IMG/VR virus record: IMGVR_UViG_3300043446_005369
Coordinates: 1 to 64,000 of that record
Strand: one strand, 5' to 3'
Length of the DNA: 64,000 nucleotides
Source of the DNA: a virus
Part shown: piece by piece, positions 1-8,366 of the stretch
How positions within the stretch are numbered: position 1 is the first letter of the stretch
Layout: each line of letters begins with the position of its first letter
Made by a program: the position numbers and the translations under genes
Notes under the pieces: generated by a model
The model's database searches: none
What the model saw: only the letters and a program-made list of their open reading frames with translations
What the model was told of the DNA's origin: nothing

Positions 1-995
1 GCTGAGGATGCAGGAGCTGTTCCGGTTGGTGATGGGGTAGAAGCTCCTGCAGCAGGAGCTGAGGGAGTCCCTCCAGTTGGTGTTGCCGGAGCTTGAGTTC
101 CAGCTTGAGAAGGTTGAGTTGGATATGGAGTAAATTTACGATTTCCGGATTTATCGTAAACTACATATCCTCTTGCACCACCAAGAGTTTCTGGATATCC
201 CTTCCCTGGAGTAACCTTTTGACCACTTTGAGTTGTTGCACTTTGAGGTGCGGTACTACGAGTTGGTTGTCCCGGATCTTTAACTGGGGAGGCACCCGCC
301 CTTTCTCTTTCTTTATTAATAGTTGCTGGAAATTGCCATCCTTTTCCCGGAACATATATCTTGGTCTGTCCACCTCTCGTTAAGGTTGCCCAATCTTTTC
401 CTTTTTCTTTAGCCCAGTCATATGCTTCCCTTTTAATCATCGATTCTGGGGCCGTAAGGAAGGGGTTTTTAGAAGGAGCAGGCTTCGCTGTACTAGAAGA
501 TCCTCCAGACATGGCTTTTAAAGCTTGTTGAGCACCAGATCCAATTGAACCAGTAATTTTTCCTTGATTTAATAGAGCATCTAGTCCAATTAATCCGAGT
601 GCTAATCTTCTTTTTCCTCCAGTATTTTTAGCGGAAGATCCTACAGCAAGATTTTTTAAAGTTTTTGTAGTTTGTGCTCCAGATCTAGTCGCACCTTCAA
701 TACCTCTACTTACAAGAGCTTGTCTTACTGGTATGTTATATGGTAATTTAAATCCAGTTCTTAACCCAGTCTGTATAGCACTTTTAATAACAGAACCCCA
801 TCCACCTTCACTCAAATAGTATTCATATAAATCTTCATAAGTATAATCACTCAAATCATAACCTTCTTCCAAAAGACTATCTACCCATAAGTTAAAATCT
901 TCTATAATTTGTTCTTCTGTCAGATCGGTTGGCTCATAAATTGAATTATAAGCTTCCATCAAATCTTGAGCCTGATTTTTTGTAATTTTATTCAT
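1..995 (-). CDS. Modular late structural or internal protein, 3' end cut by window edge
   Basis: The frame is open from an ATG at 995 to the left edge, at least 331 residues. No enzyme domain is recognised. The N-terminus has a LMEAYNSIYE motif, followed within the first 70 residues by an acidic module containing EEGYDLSDYTYEDLYEYY. Both motifs recur in the proteins at 2811 and 26595. A middle segment (DWATLTRGGQTKIYVPG, then GWQFPAT and VKDPGQPT) is closely repeated in the neighbouring gene at 1039. The C-terminal part is rich in Pro, Ala, Gly and Thr. An AATAAATA late-promoter variant lies about 25 nt upstream. I infer a virion-associated late protein. A tail-fibre-like or internal role cannot be separated from sequence alone. 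Confidence 0.75.
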   Translation of the reverse strand, partial: MNKITKNQAQDLMEAYNSIYEPTDLTEEQIIEDFNLWVDSLLEEGYDLSDYTYEDLYEYYLSEGGWGSVIKSAIQTGLRTGFKLPYNIPVRQALVSRGIEGATRSGAQTTKTLKNLAVGSSAKNTGGKRRLALGLIGLDALLNQGKITGSIGSGAQQALKAMSGGSSSTAKPAPSKNPFLTAPESMIKREAYDWAKEKGKDWATLTRGGQTKIYVPGKGWQFPATINKERERAGASPVKDPGQPTRSTAPQSATTQSGQKVTPGKGYPETLGGARGYVVYDKSGNRKFTPYPTQPSQAGTQAPATPTGGTPSAPAAGASTPSPTGTAPASS

Positions 996-1019
996 TTTAA
1001 TTACTTTATTCCTATATTT

Positions 1020-1027
1020 TATTTATT
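1020..1027 (-). promoter_or_regulatory. Late promoter variant AATAAATA
   Basis: It matches the T4 late consensus TATAAATA at 7 of 8 positions and lies about 25 nt before the ATG at 995. Chance matches are common in AT-rich DNA; the spacing, like that of the exact copies, is the main support. Confidence 0.5.
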
Positions 1028-1038
1028 TTATATTGTAA

Positions 1039-2736
1039 TTAAGCAGGTTTAATAAGAGTACTTCCTGGAGATGCAGGTTTGGGTGCTCCAATTTTTTTAG
1101 GCCCTACAATTTTTGGTCCGACTTTTTTAGGGCCAACACCATATCCAGGAAGTTTCTGTTGAGTTGCCGATTGGGGAGTAATTCCTAGTTGTTTAGTGTA
1201 TTTTTGTGTAGATTTTAATGCGGTCTTATATTCTTGTTTTGCGGCTTTAGATTCGGCTTCTTTTGAATATCTACCAAGATTTAACGCTCTACCAACTCTG
1301 GCAGTAAGCGAAGTGTCTCTCGACTGTATAGATGGTCTTGCTAAGTAAACCGCCTTATTTCCCCTAAAAGCTAAATCTCCAACTTTTTGTTTTCCTGTTT
1401 TTGGATCACGAACTAATTGTGTTGGTGCCAGTGAGGCAGTTTTTCCTCCAGTTGTAATTGTTCGGGCTTGACGATTTACTGTTGCTGGCGTTGAAGTACC
1501 TAACAATGCGGATCCCTTTCTAGTACCATATACACCTTTTTGAGAAGCTATTTCTCTAGCTCCTCTTGTTCCTATAGTAGAACGTGCCTGTGAACTAGCC
1601 TTAAAATAATCTGGAGTACCTTTTGATGGAATAGAAGATGTTGGTTGTCCTGGATCTTTAACTGGTGGTAATCCAGCTTTTCCTCTTTCTTTATTAACAG
1701 TTGCTGGAAATTGCCAACCGATTTGAGGAACGTATATCTTTCTTTCACCACCTCTTGTCAGAGTAGCCCAATCTTTACCTTTTTCTTTAGACCAGTCATG
1801 TGCAGGTGTTGGTTTGGCTGTCCCAGATCTTTGAATTTTTTGAGTTAGATCTTCTATTTTTTTGGCGTCATTAACTCCAGTTGCTTTTGAAATTGCTTGT
1901 CTTGCTGGACGTGTTTTTTCCACTGCCCAATCATATGCAGGTTTTGCGCCAGTGGCAAAAGCTGTACCCAAAGCTAAACTGGCAGCCCCTCTATGTATTG
2001 GATTTCGTATTGGTGATGCAATTTTTGCACCCAAACCATATGCAGCGGCAGTTGTCAAAACACCTCCAGCAGCCTTAGCTTTAGATTGTCCTTCGTCTCT
2101 TCTCTGTTTATATTCCATTGCTGCAGGAATTGTAATACCAGCAGCCGTTCCAATTTTCCCTAATGTGGGTTTCCATTTTATTCCCGATTTAGGTGTCGGA
2201 GTGACTGGAGGTCTTACTGTTTGGTATCTTGCAGATGCAGAAGTTGGTCTACCCCTATATGGTCTTGGGGTTCTTCCACCTGAGGATGGATCTGAAGGAG
2301 GGGTTTCTGCACCTGAAGGCTGTCTAGGAGGTGGAGGTGGTGGAGGTGTTCCTGCTGATCTTCCGGCTCCTGGAGGTGGTGGAGGTGTTCCTGCTGATCT
2401 TCCGGCTCCTGGAGGTGGTGGAGGTGTTCCTGCTGATCTTCCGGCTCCTGGAGGTGGTGGAGGTGTTCCTGCTGATCTTCCGGCTCCTGGAGGTGGCGTT
2501 CCTGCTCCTGAAGGTCTAGCAGTAGTTCTAGCCCATTCTGGGGGCTGACCTGTTTTCTTATATGTTTTAATGAATTCTCTGGCTGCTCGATTCATCTTAT
2601 CAGTTGAATTTCTATCATAAAATATACCCCCCCTTTCATGCACGTGTGGATTATCTTTCAGCCATTTTCTCCATACTACCAAAGGTTCTTCTGGTATATT
2701 CTCGATGATAAAAACAAATTCTCTAAAAGTCTTCAT
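1039..2736 (-). CDS. CTS-tagged, proline-rich modular late protein with a 13-residue repeat array
   Basis: 565 residues. It starts MKTFREFVFIIEN, close to the T4 capsid-targeting tag, with a possible gp21-type cleavage site I-I-E. At about residues 75-140 there are four copies of a 13-residue unit (GAGRSAGTPPPPP), encoded by a perfect 39-bp tandem repeat. An Ala/Gly-rich stretch follows, then a segment (KGKDWATLTRGG and GWQFPATVNKER) nearly identical to part of the protein at 1-995. The end carries VGPKKVGPKIVGPKK, which resembles SKIVGPKIVGG in the protein at 29749. An exact TATAAATA late promoter lies 23 nt upstream. No catalytic motif is visible. I infer a late, virion-packaged protein; other roles are possible. 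Confidence 0.75.
   Translation of the reverse strand: MKTFREFVFIIENIPEEPLVVWRKWLKDNPHVHERGGIFYDRNSTDKMNRAAREFIKTYKKTGQPPEWARTTARPSGAGTPPPGAGRSAGTPPPPPGAGRSAGTPPPPPGAGRSAGTPPPPPGAGRSAGTPPPPPPPRQPSGAETPPSDPSSGGRTPRPYRGRPTSASARYQTVRPPVTPTPKSGIKWKPTLGKIGTAAGITIPAAMEYKQRRDEGQSKAKAAGGVLTTAAAYGLGAKIASPIRNPIHRGAASLALGTAFATGAKPAYDWAVEKTRPARQAISKATGVNDAKKIEDLTQKIQRSGTAKPTPAHDWSKEKGKDWATLTRGGERKIYVPQIGWQFPATVNKERGKAGLPPVKDPGQPTSSIPSKGTPDYFKASSQARSTIGTRGAREIASQKGVYGTRKGSALLGTSTPATVNRQARTITTGGKTASLAPTQLVRDPKTGKQKVGDLAFRGNKAVYLARPSIQSRDTSLTARVGRALNLGRYSKEAESKAAKQEYKTALKSTQKYTKQLGITPQSATQQKLPGYGVGPKKVGPKIVGPKKIGAPKPASPGSTLIKPA
2332..2497. repeat. 39-bp perfect tandem repeat, about four copies
   Basis: The word GATCTTCCGGCTCC recurs at about 2358, 2397, 2436 and 2475, exactly 39 bp apart, inside the gene at 1039. 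The unit keeps frame and encodes 13 residues. It is more GC-rich than its surroundings. Confidence 0.9.
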
Positions 2737-2758
2737 CTATTTTTTCTTCTTTTTTATA

Positions 2759-2766
2759 TATTTATA
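2759..2766 (-). promoter_or_regulatory. T4-type late promoter TATAAATA
   Basis: Exact TATAAATA on the minus strand, 23 nt before the ATG at 2736. It directly abuts the U-tract of the terminator at 2766-2790. Confidence 0.8.
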
Positions 2767-2790
2767 AAAAAAGAGGGCGTTATGCCCTCT
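2766..2790 (-). terminator. Rho-independent terminator after the gene at 2811
   Basis: A 7-bp AGAGGGC/GCCCTCT stem with a 5-nt loop is followed by a run of Ts on the minus strand. The T-run leads directly into the late promoter of the next gene. Confidence 0.85.
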
Positions 2791-2810
2791 AAAAATTATT
2801 AGTTTTAATT

Positions 2811-3683
2811 TTATCTACCAATCGCTCTGCGTCTGCGAGCAGAGCGATTGGTGTGACTCAGACTATAGTGGCGTCTCCCATCCGAAGTGTCATCATCTCC
2901 ATAGTAACCAGAATCATAGTCACCACTATCTTCTCCAGGTTTAGCGTTTAATCTTTGAATAGATTTTTTATTTGCCTTAATTCTTTCATTTTCTCTTTTA
3001 TTTTCTGATTTCCGATTAGTTACCTCTCTTTTATCTGAGGGCAATCTACCAATAGCATCACGAATTTTTGTAATGTTTTTAGGTTCTTTGTATTTTTCCT
3101 CACCAGACTTAGAACGAACACTCAAAATCCTCTGTGCCTCGTCAAGTACATTTTCAATAATATTTTCTTTCCAATCCTCACTCATATTTGCCATGATTAT
3201 CACTGCATCCTCATAAGTATCCGCATATCCTTCATCTAGAAGATGTGAAAGAATAATATCATAATTATCTACACTTTCATGTTGCGTTGAAGATTCTCTT
3301 GTTTTTCTTGCACCTCGAAGTTCATCATCATCATATTCTGTTTCGAAACGTCTATGAGCCAATCTTACTTGTGTTTTAGTTCTTGGGTGATATTTGGGTT
3401 CATTTCTATTTTTTCTAGCTGCCCTTTTCGTCATAATTCTGTCAACTGCTCCTACACCACTGGCCTTTAATTTTTTATCCACAACATCATCAACTTTTGC
3501 TTCATAAAGATTCCACATATCATCCCAAGTATAATCACTCAAATCATAACCTTCTTCTACAAGAGAGTTTACCCATTCTTCAACTTCTTCCCAAATTTGT
3601 TCTTCAGTAATTTCTTCTGGTTCATAAACTGCACTATATGCTTCCATTAAGCCCCAAGCATCAGTTCCGGTAAGTCTAGTCAT
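2811..3683 (-). CDS. Modular late protein with EGYDLSDYTW and EGYA...MSEDW modules
   Basis: 290 residues, highly charged, with no enzyme motif. The N-terminus has LMEAYSAVYE, then an acidic helix and EEGYDLSDYTWDDMWNLYE (about residues 43-62). The middle is basic (VDRIMTKRAARK). Around residues 140-180 lies a second module, LLDEGYADTYEDA followed by MSEDWKENI, which is also found at the C-terminus of the protein at 29749. The C-terminus is Arg-rich and its coding DNA forms a 14-bp inverted repeat. An exact late promoter lies about 26 nt upstream and a terminator follows. This is probably a late virion protein of unknown function. Confidence 0.8.
   Translation of the reverse strand: MTRLTGTDAWGLMEAYSAVYEPEEITEEQIWEEVEEWVNSLVEEGYDLSDYTWDDMWNLYEAKVDDVVDKKLKASGVGAVDRIMTKRAARKNRNEPKYHPRTKTQVRLAHRRFETEYDDDELRGARKTRESSTQHESVDNYDIILSHLLDEGYADTYEDAVIIMANMSEDWKENIIENVLDEAQRILSVRSKSGEEKYKEPKNITKIRDAIGRLPSDKREVTNRKSENKRENERIKANKKSIQRLNAKPGEDSGDYDSGYYGDDDTSDGRRHYSLSHTNRSARRRRAIGR
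2817..2852. repeat. 14-bp perfect inverted repeat at the 3' end of a coding region
   Basis: ACCAATCGCTCTGC (2817-2830) and its exact complement (2839-2852) flank an 8-nt loop. The structure encodes the Arg-rich C-terminus of the gene at 2811 and ends 6 nt before the stop codon. Confidence 0.9.
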
Positions 3684-3708
3684 TTGATTATTTTTTTACT
3701 TTATAATT

Positions 3709-3716
3709 TATTTATA
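3709..3716 (-). promoter_or_regulatory. T4-type late promoter TATAAATA
   Basis: Exact TATAAATA about 26 nt before the ATG at 3683, immediately after the T-run of the terminator at 3716-3740. Confidence 0.8.
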
Positions 3717-3740
3717 AAAAAAGAGGGCCTAAAGGCCCTT
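3716..3740 (-). terminator. Rho-independent terminator after nrdB and the 53-residue gene
   Basis: An AGGGCC/GGCCCT stem with a TTTA loop is followed by a T-run. The stop codon of the small gene at 3729 lies inside the hairpin. Confidence 0.8.
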
Positions 3741-3890
3741 CGAAGTCGTATTTCTCAACCAATCTTTTTCATAATCATAATCTCCAAAAAGATATTCATC
3801 TATGACTGCTGCTTCTTTAAAAGCATTTTGTATTTCTTCTTCACACCATTCATCATAATTTCCATCACTTTCAAGAATTTTTGGATTCAT
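3729..3890 (-). CDS. Small acidic protein coupled to nrdB (53 aa)
   Basis: The ATG at 3890 overlaps the nrdB TGA as ATGA, so the gene is probably translationally coupled. The 53-residue product is acidic and aromatic (motifs YDEWCEEE and DEYLFGDYDYE) and has a single Cys near residue 16. The TAG stop falls within the terminator stem. No family is recognised. The overlap and open frame make it a plausible gene; function unknown. Confidence 0.6.
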   Translation of the reverse strand: MNPKILESDGNYDEWCEEEIQNAFKEAAVIDEYLFGDYDYEKDWLRNTTSKGL

Positions 3891-5017
3891 AGTTTAAAAT
3901 CAGCAAATTGATTTTCAGTAATGTCGTGCTTTACTGCACCTACAAGATATGATGTTTTTTCAGTTTCCATTGGAAGTTCTTGAAGCCCCTTGCTATTTAG
4001 CCAATGGAAGGTCCAAGGTAAAGGATTGTTCTTTGCAGAAATATCAAACATAGGCTTAAGATCAATTGCTTTCATTCTAAGATTCGAAATCCATTCAACA
4101 TACATACAGAGTAGTTTATCATTTAGGCCGATTATCGATCCATCTTTAAATAAGTATTGTGCCCATCGTTTTTCTTCATTTACAGTACGTTCAAACATCT
4201 TATAAGTCCAATCCTCCTCTTCCTTAGCGATTTTAATCATATCTGGATCATCGCCATTCTTCCATTTAGTAAGAATATTTTGAGTGATTGATAGATGAAC
4301 TCCTTCGTCACGGGCAATAAGTTCAATGATTTTAGCCGAACCCTCCATCATCTTAAGTTCACCAAAAGCAAAGGAACAAGCAAAAGAAACGTAAAAACGA
4401 ATACCTTCAAGAATGTTGACATTCATAATCGCCCTGTATAGTCTTCGCTTTACTTCATATAGAATATCTTTACCTAACTCAACACCTTCATTTCTAAATT
4501 TCCACAATTCACTAGAACCATAAGATTGTGCGGAGTTAATGAAATCATCATATGATTGAGTTACCGACTTTGCTCTTTCTAGAATATTTTCATCTCCAAT
4601 AATTTTATCAAATACTTCGGATGGATTTGAATATACATTTTTGATAATATGAGTATATGAACGTGAATGAATCATTTCCATGAATTCCCATGCAGTCATA
4701 CACGATTCGAGTTCAGGAAGAGAACAATAAGGAATAAATGCTAATCCGGGACCTCTTCCCTGAACAGAATCAAGCATAATTTGATATTTTAGATTTGATG
4801 TGAAAATATGCTTTTGCTCGGGTCTTAATTGCTGATAATCTAATCGGTCTTTCTGAAGAGAAATTTCCTCTGGTCTCCAAAAAAAGCTCAACTGCTGTTG
4901 AGCTAATTTATCAAAAACTGGATATTTGAAAGTATCGTAACGTTGAACACCCAAAGGAGGACCAAAAAACATCGTTTGTTTTGTGGTATCTACATTATTA
5001 GTATTAAAAACTGTCAT
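3887..5017 (-). CDS. nrdB: Ribonucleotide reductase class I beta subunit
   Basis: 376 residues. It makes the di-iron tyrosyl radical used by NrdA to reduce ribonucleotides for phage DNA synthesis. The protein has MTVFNTNNVD, QLSFFWRPEEI, EFMEMIHSRSYTH and the late Glu/His ligand region IARDEGVHLS, all typical of NrdB. I chose the ATG at 5017 because homology to T4 NrdB (MSTVFNTN) begins there; a GTG at 5047 with a GGGAGAAG-like ribosome site is an alternative that would add 10 residues. It lies directly after nrdA and forms an operon with primase and nrdA. Confidence 0.95.
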   Translation of the reverse strand: MTVFNTNNVDTTKQTMFFGPPLGVQRYDTFKYPVFDKLAQQQLSFFWRPEEISLQKDRLDYQQLRPEQKHIFTSNLKYQIMLDSVQGRGPGLAFIPYCSLPELESCMTAWEFMEMIHSRSYTHIIKNVYSNPSEVFDKIIGDENILERAKSVTQSYDDFINSAQSYGSSELWKFRNEGVELGKDILYEVKRRLYRAIMNVNILEGIRFYVSFACSFAFGELKMMEGSAKIIELIARDEGVHLSITQNILTKWKNGDDPDMIKIAKEEEDWTYKMFERTVNEEKRWAQYLFKDGSIIGLNDKLLCMYVEWISNLRMKAIDLKPMFDISAKNNPLPWTFHWLNSKGLQELPMETEKTSYLVGAVKHDITENQFADFKL

Positions 5018-5027
5018 TCCTTTAATT

Positions 5028-7337
5028 TCAGATTGTACATGATTCACAATAATCTTCTCCCTCTTTTGAGTTTATAATTTCATCGATAAGTTCTTGTACT
5101 GAATTTTGTTGAGCCGATTCTTCTACACTTTCATCTCTACCATCATAAATGTTACTATAATAGGCAGTCTTTTGACCATACTTATATACATAAAGAGCAT
5201 CTTGAATAATTACAGAAGTAGGTATTTCATTATTTGGATAGTGTTCAGGATTATAAGACCAATCGGCACTAATTGAATGATCAAAAAATTTCTGGAACAT
5301 TGCTACAATGTTAAAGTAGCTCGTGTTATTCTTCAGATCCCAGAGGATAGTATAATCATTTTTGAGAGTATTATACTGAGGAACAATTTGTTTAATTGGA
5401 CCTTTTTTTGATTTTTTGAATGAGATATATCCACGAGGAGGTTCAATGCTACTAGTAGCGTTTGAAATGATCGAGGAGCTAGCAGATGGCATTATAGTAC
5501 TCAGAGTTGAATGCCTCAAACCGTAAGTTTTAATATCTTCACGAAGAGATTCCCAATCATATTGAAGGGGATCATTACAAATTTCATCAACTTCTTTTTT
5601 ATAGGTGTCAATCGGTAGAATTCCATCTGAATACTTTGTTCGATTAAACCAATTACAAGCTCCCTTTTCTTTAGCTAGAGTGTTTGATGCCTTAAGTAGG
5701 AAATATTGAATACTTTCAGCAAGTCCATGAGCTGCGGACCAAGCTTCTTTTTGGTCATATTTTAATCCAAGTTTAGCGAGATAATGGGCAAACCCAATCA
5801 CACCGACACCAAGCATTCTTCGATTTCGAGTTGAAATTTCTGCAGCATTTACCAGATAAATTTGATTTTCAATTAACTCATCTAGAAAACGAACCACTAA
5901 TTCAGCAAGTTCATTGAGTTCTTTATCAGATTTAATCAATCCAACATTAAATGCAGACAAAGTACAAAGAGCTACCTCCCCATTCTTATCGTCTATTGAT
6001 TCTAATGGAGTTGTGGGTTCAAGGATCTCACAACACAAATTTGACATCACTACTTGATCTTTAAAAGGACCATGAGAATTGGCATGATCAATATTCATCA
6101 AATAAATACGGCCAGTTTCGAATCTTTCCTGTAGTAAAGAAATAATAAGTTCTTGTGCTTTTACTGTCTTTTTAGGAATAGAATCATCATTTTCGTATTT
6201 TACATAAAGTTCATCGAATTCTGGAAGACCAAAAACATCATAAAGTCCTGGAACATCATTGGGGCAAAACAGAGTGATATTACCATTCTGAATGAACCTC
6301 TCATAAAAAATACGAGAGAGTTGAATATTGTAATCAAGTTTGCGAACTCGATTTTCATCCGTTCCTTTATTGTTTTTTAATACAATAACACTTTCAATTT
6401 CCTTGTGCCAGATGGGAACATATACAGTAGCCATTGCGGCACGAACCCCACCCTGATGACAGGATTTAAGAGATCCTTCAAACTTCTTCAGGAATGGAAT
6501 TAATCCAGTAGAAACTACTTCACCTCCACGAATTTTACTACCAATAGCTCGGATTCTGCCCATGTTCAATCCAATTCCAGCCCGCCCTGCGATATATCGC
6601 ATCATTGCACCATCAGTAGCAATGATGCTTTCTAAAGAATCTCCACAATCTAAGAGAACACAAGATGCAGATTGTTTCATGGGTGTACGAATTCCAGCAA
6701 GAATCGGAGTAGGTACATTCAACTTATGTTTAGATATTGCATCATAATACCTTTTCACAAAAGACATTCTCGTTTCTTTGGGATATCTTGAGAATCCAAT
6801 TGCAGCGATCATCATGTACATAAACTGAGGTGTTTCATACAGTTTACCTGTACTACGATCCTGAACCAGATACTTATCGACGACTTGGCGAAGCCCAGCG
6901 TAAGTAAACAAATAATCTCGGTCATGTTTAATATATTCACCAAGATGATTGAGTTCCTCTTCAGTGTACCAATTTAGAATCTCATCATCATAAACTTTAA
7001 GTTTTACACAATTCTGAATATGTTCATAAAAACTAGGATACTCCTGCACTACCCCATATAAAGATTTTCGAATAGAAAACAGAAGAAGACGGGCTGCCAC
7101 AAATTGATAATTGGGAGCATCCAATGAAATCAGATCTGCTGCAGACTTAATTAAAATCTCTTGAATTTCTGACGTACTAATTCCATCATAAAATTGAATT
7201 CCAGATGTCATTTCAACCTGAGATGCAGAAACACCAGATAAACCTTTACATGCTTCTTCCACCATAAGATGCATTTTATCCAAATTCAATGGTTCAATTC
7301 TACCATCTCTTTTTTTAACATTTGTCCCGTTGCTCAT
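5028..7337 (-). CDS. nrdA: Ribonucleotide reductase class I alpha subunit
   Basis: 769 residues, about the usual length. It reduces ribonucleoside diphosphates. An N-terminal ATP-cone-like region (VKKRDGRIEPLN) is followed by the catalytic barrel, with SASCVLLDCGDS, the NLCCEI motif and a LCTLSAFNVG segment carrying the second redox Cys. Near the C-terminus is the MPSASSS/ISNATSSIEPP region. The last residues, CESCTI, hold the Cys pair that passes electrons from thioredoxin or glutaredoxin. There is no intein, although phage nrdA genes often carry one. It overlaps the end of gp61 by 4 nt and precedes nrdB. Confidence 0.97.
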   Translation of the reverse strand: MSNGTNVKKRDGRIEPLNLDKMHLMVEEACKGLSGVSASQVEMTSGIQFYDGISTSEIQEILIKSAADLISLDAPNYQFVAARLLLFSIRKSLYGVVQEYPSFYEHIQNCVKLKVYDDEILNWYTEEELNHLGEYIKHDRDYLFTYAGLRQVVDKYLVQDRSTGKLYETPQFMYMMIAAIGFSRYPKETRMSFVKRYYDAISKHKLNVPTPILAGIRTPMKQSASCVLLDCGDSLESIIATDGAMMRYIAGRAGIGLNMGRIRAIGSKIRGGEVVSTGLIPFLKKFEGSLKSCHQGGVRAAMATVYVPIWHKEIESVIVLKNNKGTDENRVRKLDYNIQLSRIFYERFIQNGNITLFCPNDVPGLYDVFGLPEFDELYVKYENDDSIPKKTVKAQELIISLLQERFETGRIYLMNIDHANSHGPFKDQVVMSNLCCEILEPTTPLESIDDKNGEVALCTLSAFNVGLIKSDKELNELAELVVRFLDELIENQIYLVNAAEISTRNRRMLGVGVIGFAHYLAKLGLKYDQKEAWSAAHGLAESIQYFLLKASNTLAKEKGACNWFNRTKYSDGILPIDTYKKEVDEICNDPLQYDWESLREDIKTYGLRHSTLSTIMPSASSSIISNATSSIEPPRGYISFKKSKKGPIKQIVPQYNTLKNDYTILWDLKNNTSYFNIVAMFQKFFDHSISADWSYNPEHYPNNEIPTSVIIQDALYVYKYGQKTAYYSNIYDGRDESVEESAQQNSVQELIDEIINSKEGEDYCESCTI

Positions 7338-8305
7338 ACCTTTTTCCAGTGAGTAAATTTAAGTTTTGCTTCTAATCCTTGATAAGTACTAGCTTCTAGT
7401 ACTTCTTGCACATTTAAATCAGAAAGTACCATATTATTAATGTCTTTATCTTTGATATAAGAAGGCCAAATTACCACCTTATATCCTTGACCTATGACCT
7501 TAGAAATTCTGTTTACAATTTCAAGATTTCTGGGCTCATTATCATAAACGTAAACATAATCTTTCCAATTAAATTCAGAAAGATCTATATCAGAACCACA
7601 CATTGCAACTGAATTATCAATAAATGTGGAATCAAACGGACCCTCAACAACGTAAATTGTTTTTGATAAATTTACTTTATCAAGTCCATAAATTTTAGGG
7701 GCATTTTCAATAAGCATCACAGTGATGTATTTATTTGGTGATGCTTCGAGGCTTCTTCCTTGATATCCAATCAGATTTTTATCGAAATCGTACATAGGAA
7801 TCACGATACGTTTTTCATCTTTTGATATATCGTCAAAGACTTTTTTATTCGTATTTACCCATTTTTTGAATTCTTTTGCAAAATAAAATTGATCAGGATC
7901 TACTTTTCTATCTTCCAAATATTTTTTAGCTTCTGGTACATCTGAAGCTTTGGGTAAATCAATTTTGTTTCTAAAAATGGGCTTATTGAAATCAAATTTT
8001 GGAGTATCTACTACAAATCCCTTTCCAGTATGACCTTCTTTGAATTTTTCAAAGATATATTCTCGATGTAGAACACTGTCGAAAGATTTTAAAAAGTTAT
8101 TGAATGAAAAACTAACTCCACAATTATGACACTTAAAATTGGTATTGTTTTTTGTTGAGTAAAAATATCCTCTTGCTCGATTTTTATTTTTCTTGGAATC
8201 CCCACACAGAGGACATCGAAAGTTATATAAATTAACCTTAACTTTTTTGAATTTTTGTAGACGTGAAGATACTAATCCAATATACTTTGAATCGATAAAA
8301 TCCAT
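7334..8305 (-). CDS. 61: DNA primase, gp61 type
   Basis: 323 residues from the ATG at 8305. It makes RNA primers for lagging-strand synthesis with helicase gp41. An N-terminal zinc ribbon is visible (CPLCGDSKK, then CHNCG). A central TOPRIM region has IYVVEGPFDS and VYVYDNEP. The first reliable residues are MDFIDSKYIG. A longer reading from a TTG at 8356 is unlikely because that TTG is the start of a promoter -35 box. The stop overlaps the start of nrdA. Confidence 0.92.
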   Translation of the reverse strand: MDFIDSKYIGLVSSRLQKFKKVKVNLYNFRCPLCGDSKKNKNRARGYFYSTKNNTNFKCHNCGVSFSFNNFLKSFDSVLHREYIFEKFKEGHTGKGFVVDTPKFDFNKPIFRNKIDLPKASDVPEAKKYLEDRKVDPDQFYFAKEFKKWVNTNKKVFDDISKDEKRIVIPMYDFDKNLIGYQGRSLEASPNKYITVMLIENAPKIYGLDKVNLSKTIYVVEGPFDSTFIDNSVAMCGSDIDLSEFNWKDYVYVYDNEPRNLEIVNRISKVIGQGYKVVIWPSYIKDKDINNMVLSDLNVQEVLEASTYQGLEAKLKFTHWKKV

Positions 8306-8327
8306 TCGTAAGACCGGAAGGACGAAC

Positions 8328-8356
8328 AGTCTAGCAGAGGTTCGACGCCTTGTCAA
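8328..8356 (-). promoter_or_regulatory. Early-type sigma70 promoter for gp61-nrdA-nrdB
   Basis: On the minus strand the sequence reads TTGACA (8351-8356), 17 nt, TAGACT (8328-8333), with TGC just before the -10. The same extended -10 pattern (TGC then TAnnnT) is seen at 20532 and 36217. The -10 ends about 23 nt before the gp61 ATG. Confidence 0.8.
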
Positions 8357-8366
8357 TCACCTTGGA

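Noticed and set aside
2332-2497. CRISPR-like array of 39-bp repeats
   Set aside because: The repeats are directly adjacent with no unique spacers and are in frame within a gene, so they are a coding minisatellite.
1862-2548. Long plus-strand open frame opposite the Pro-rich gene
   Set aside because: It is the complement of the low-complexity GC-rich repeat region; it has no ribosome site or recognisable product, and all other genes lie on the minus strand.
5028-7337. Intein in nrdA
   Set aside because: The protein is continuous and of normal length, without splice or endonuclease motifs; the same holds for gp43 and gp41.
8306-8356. Longer gp61 starting at the TTG at 8356
   Set aside because: The TTG belongs to a TTGACA -35 box and the extra residues show no match to the primase N-terminus.
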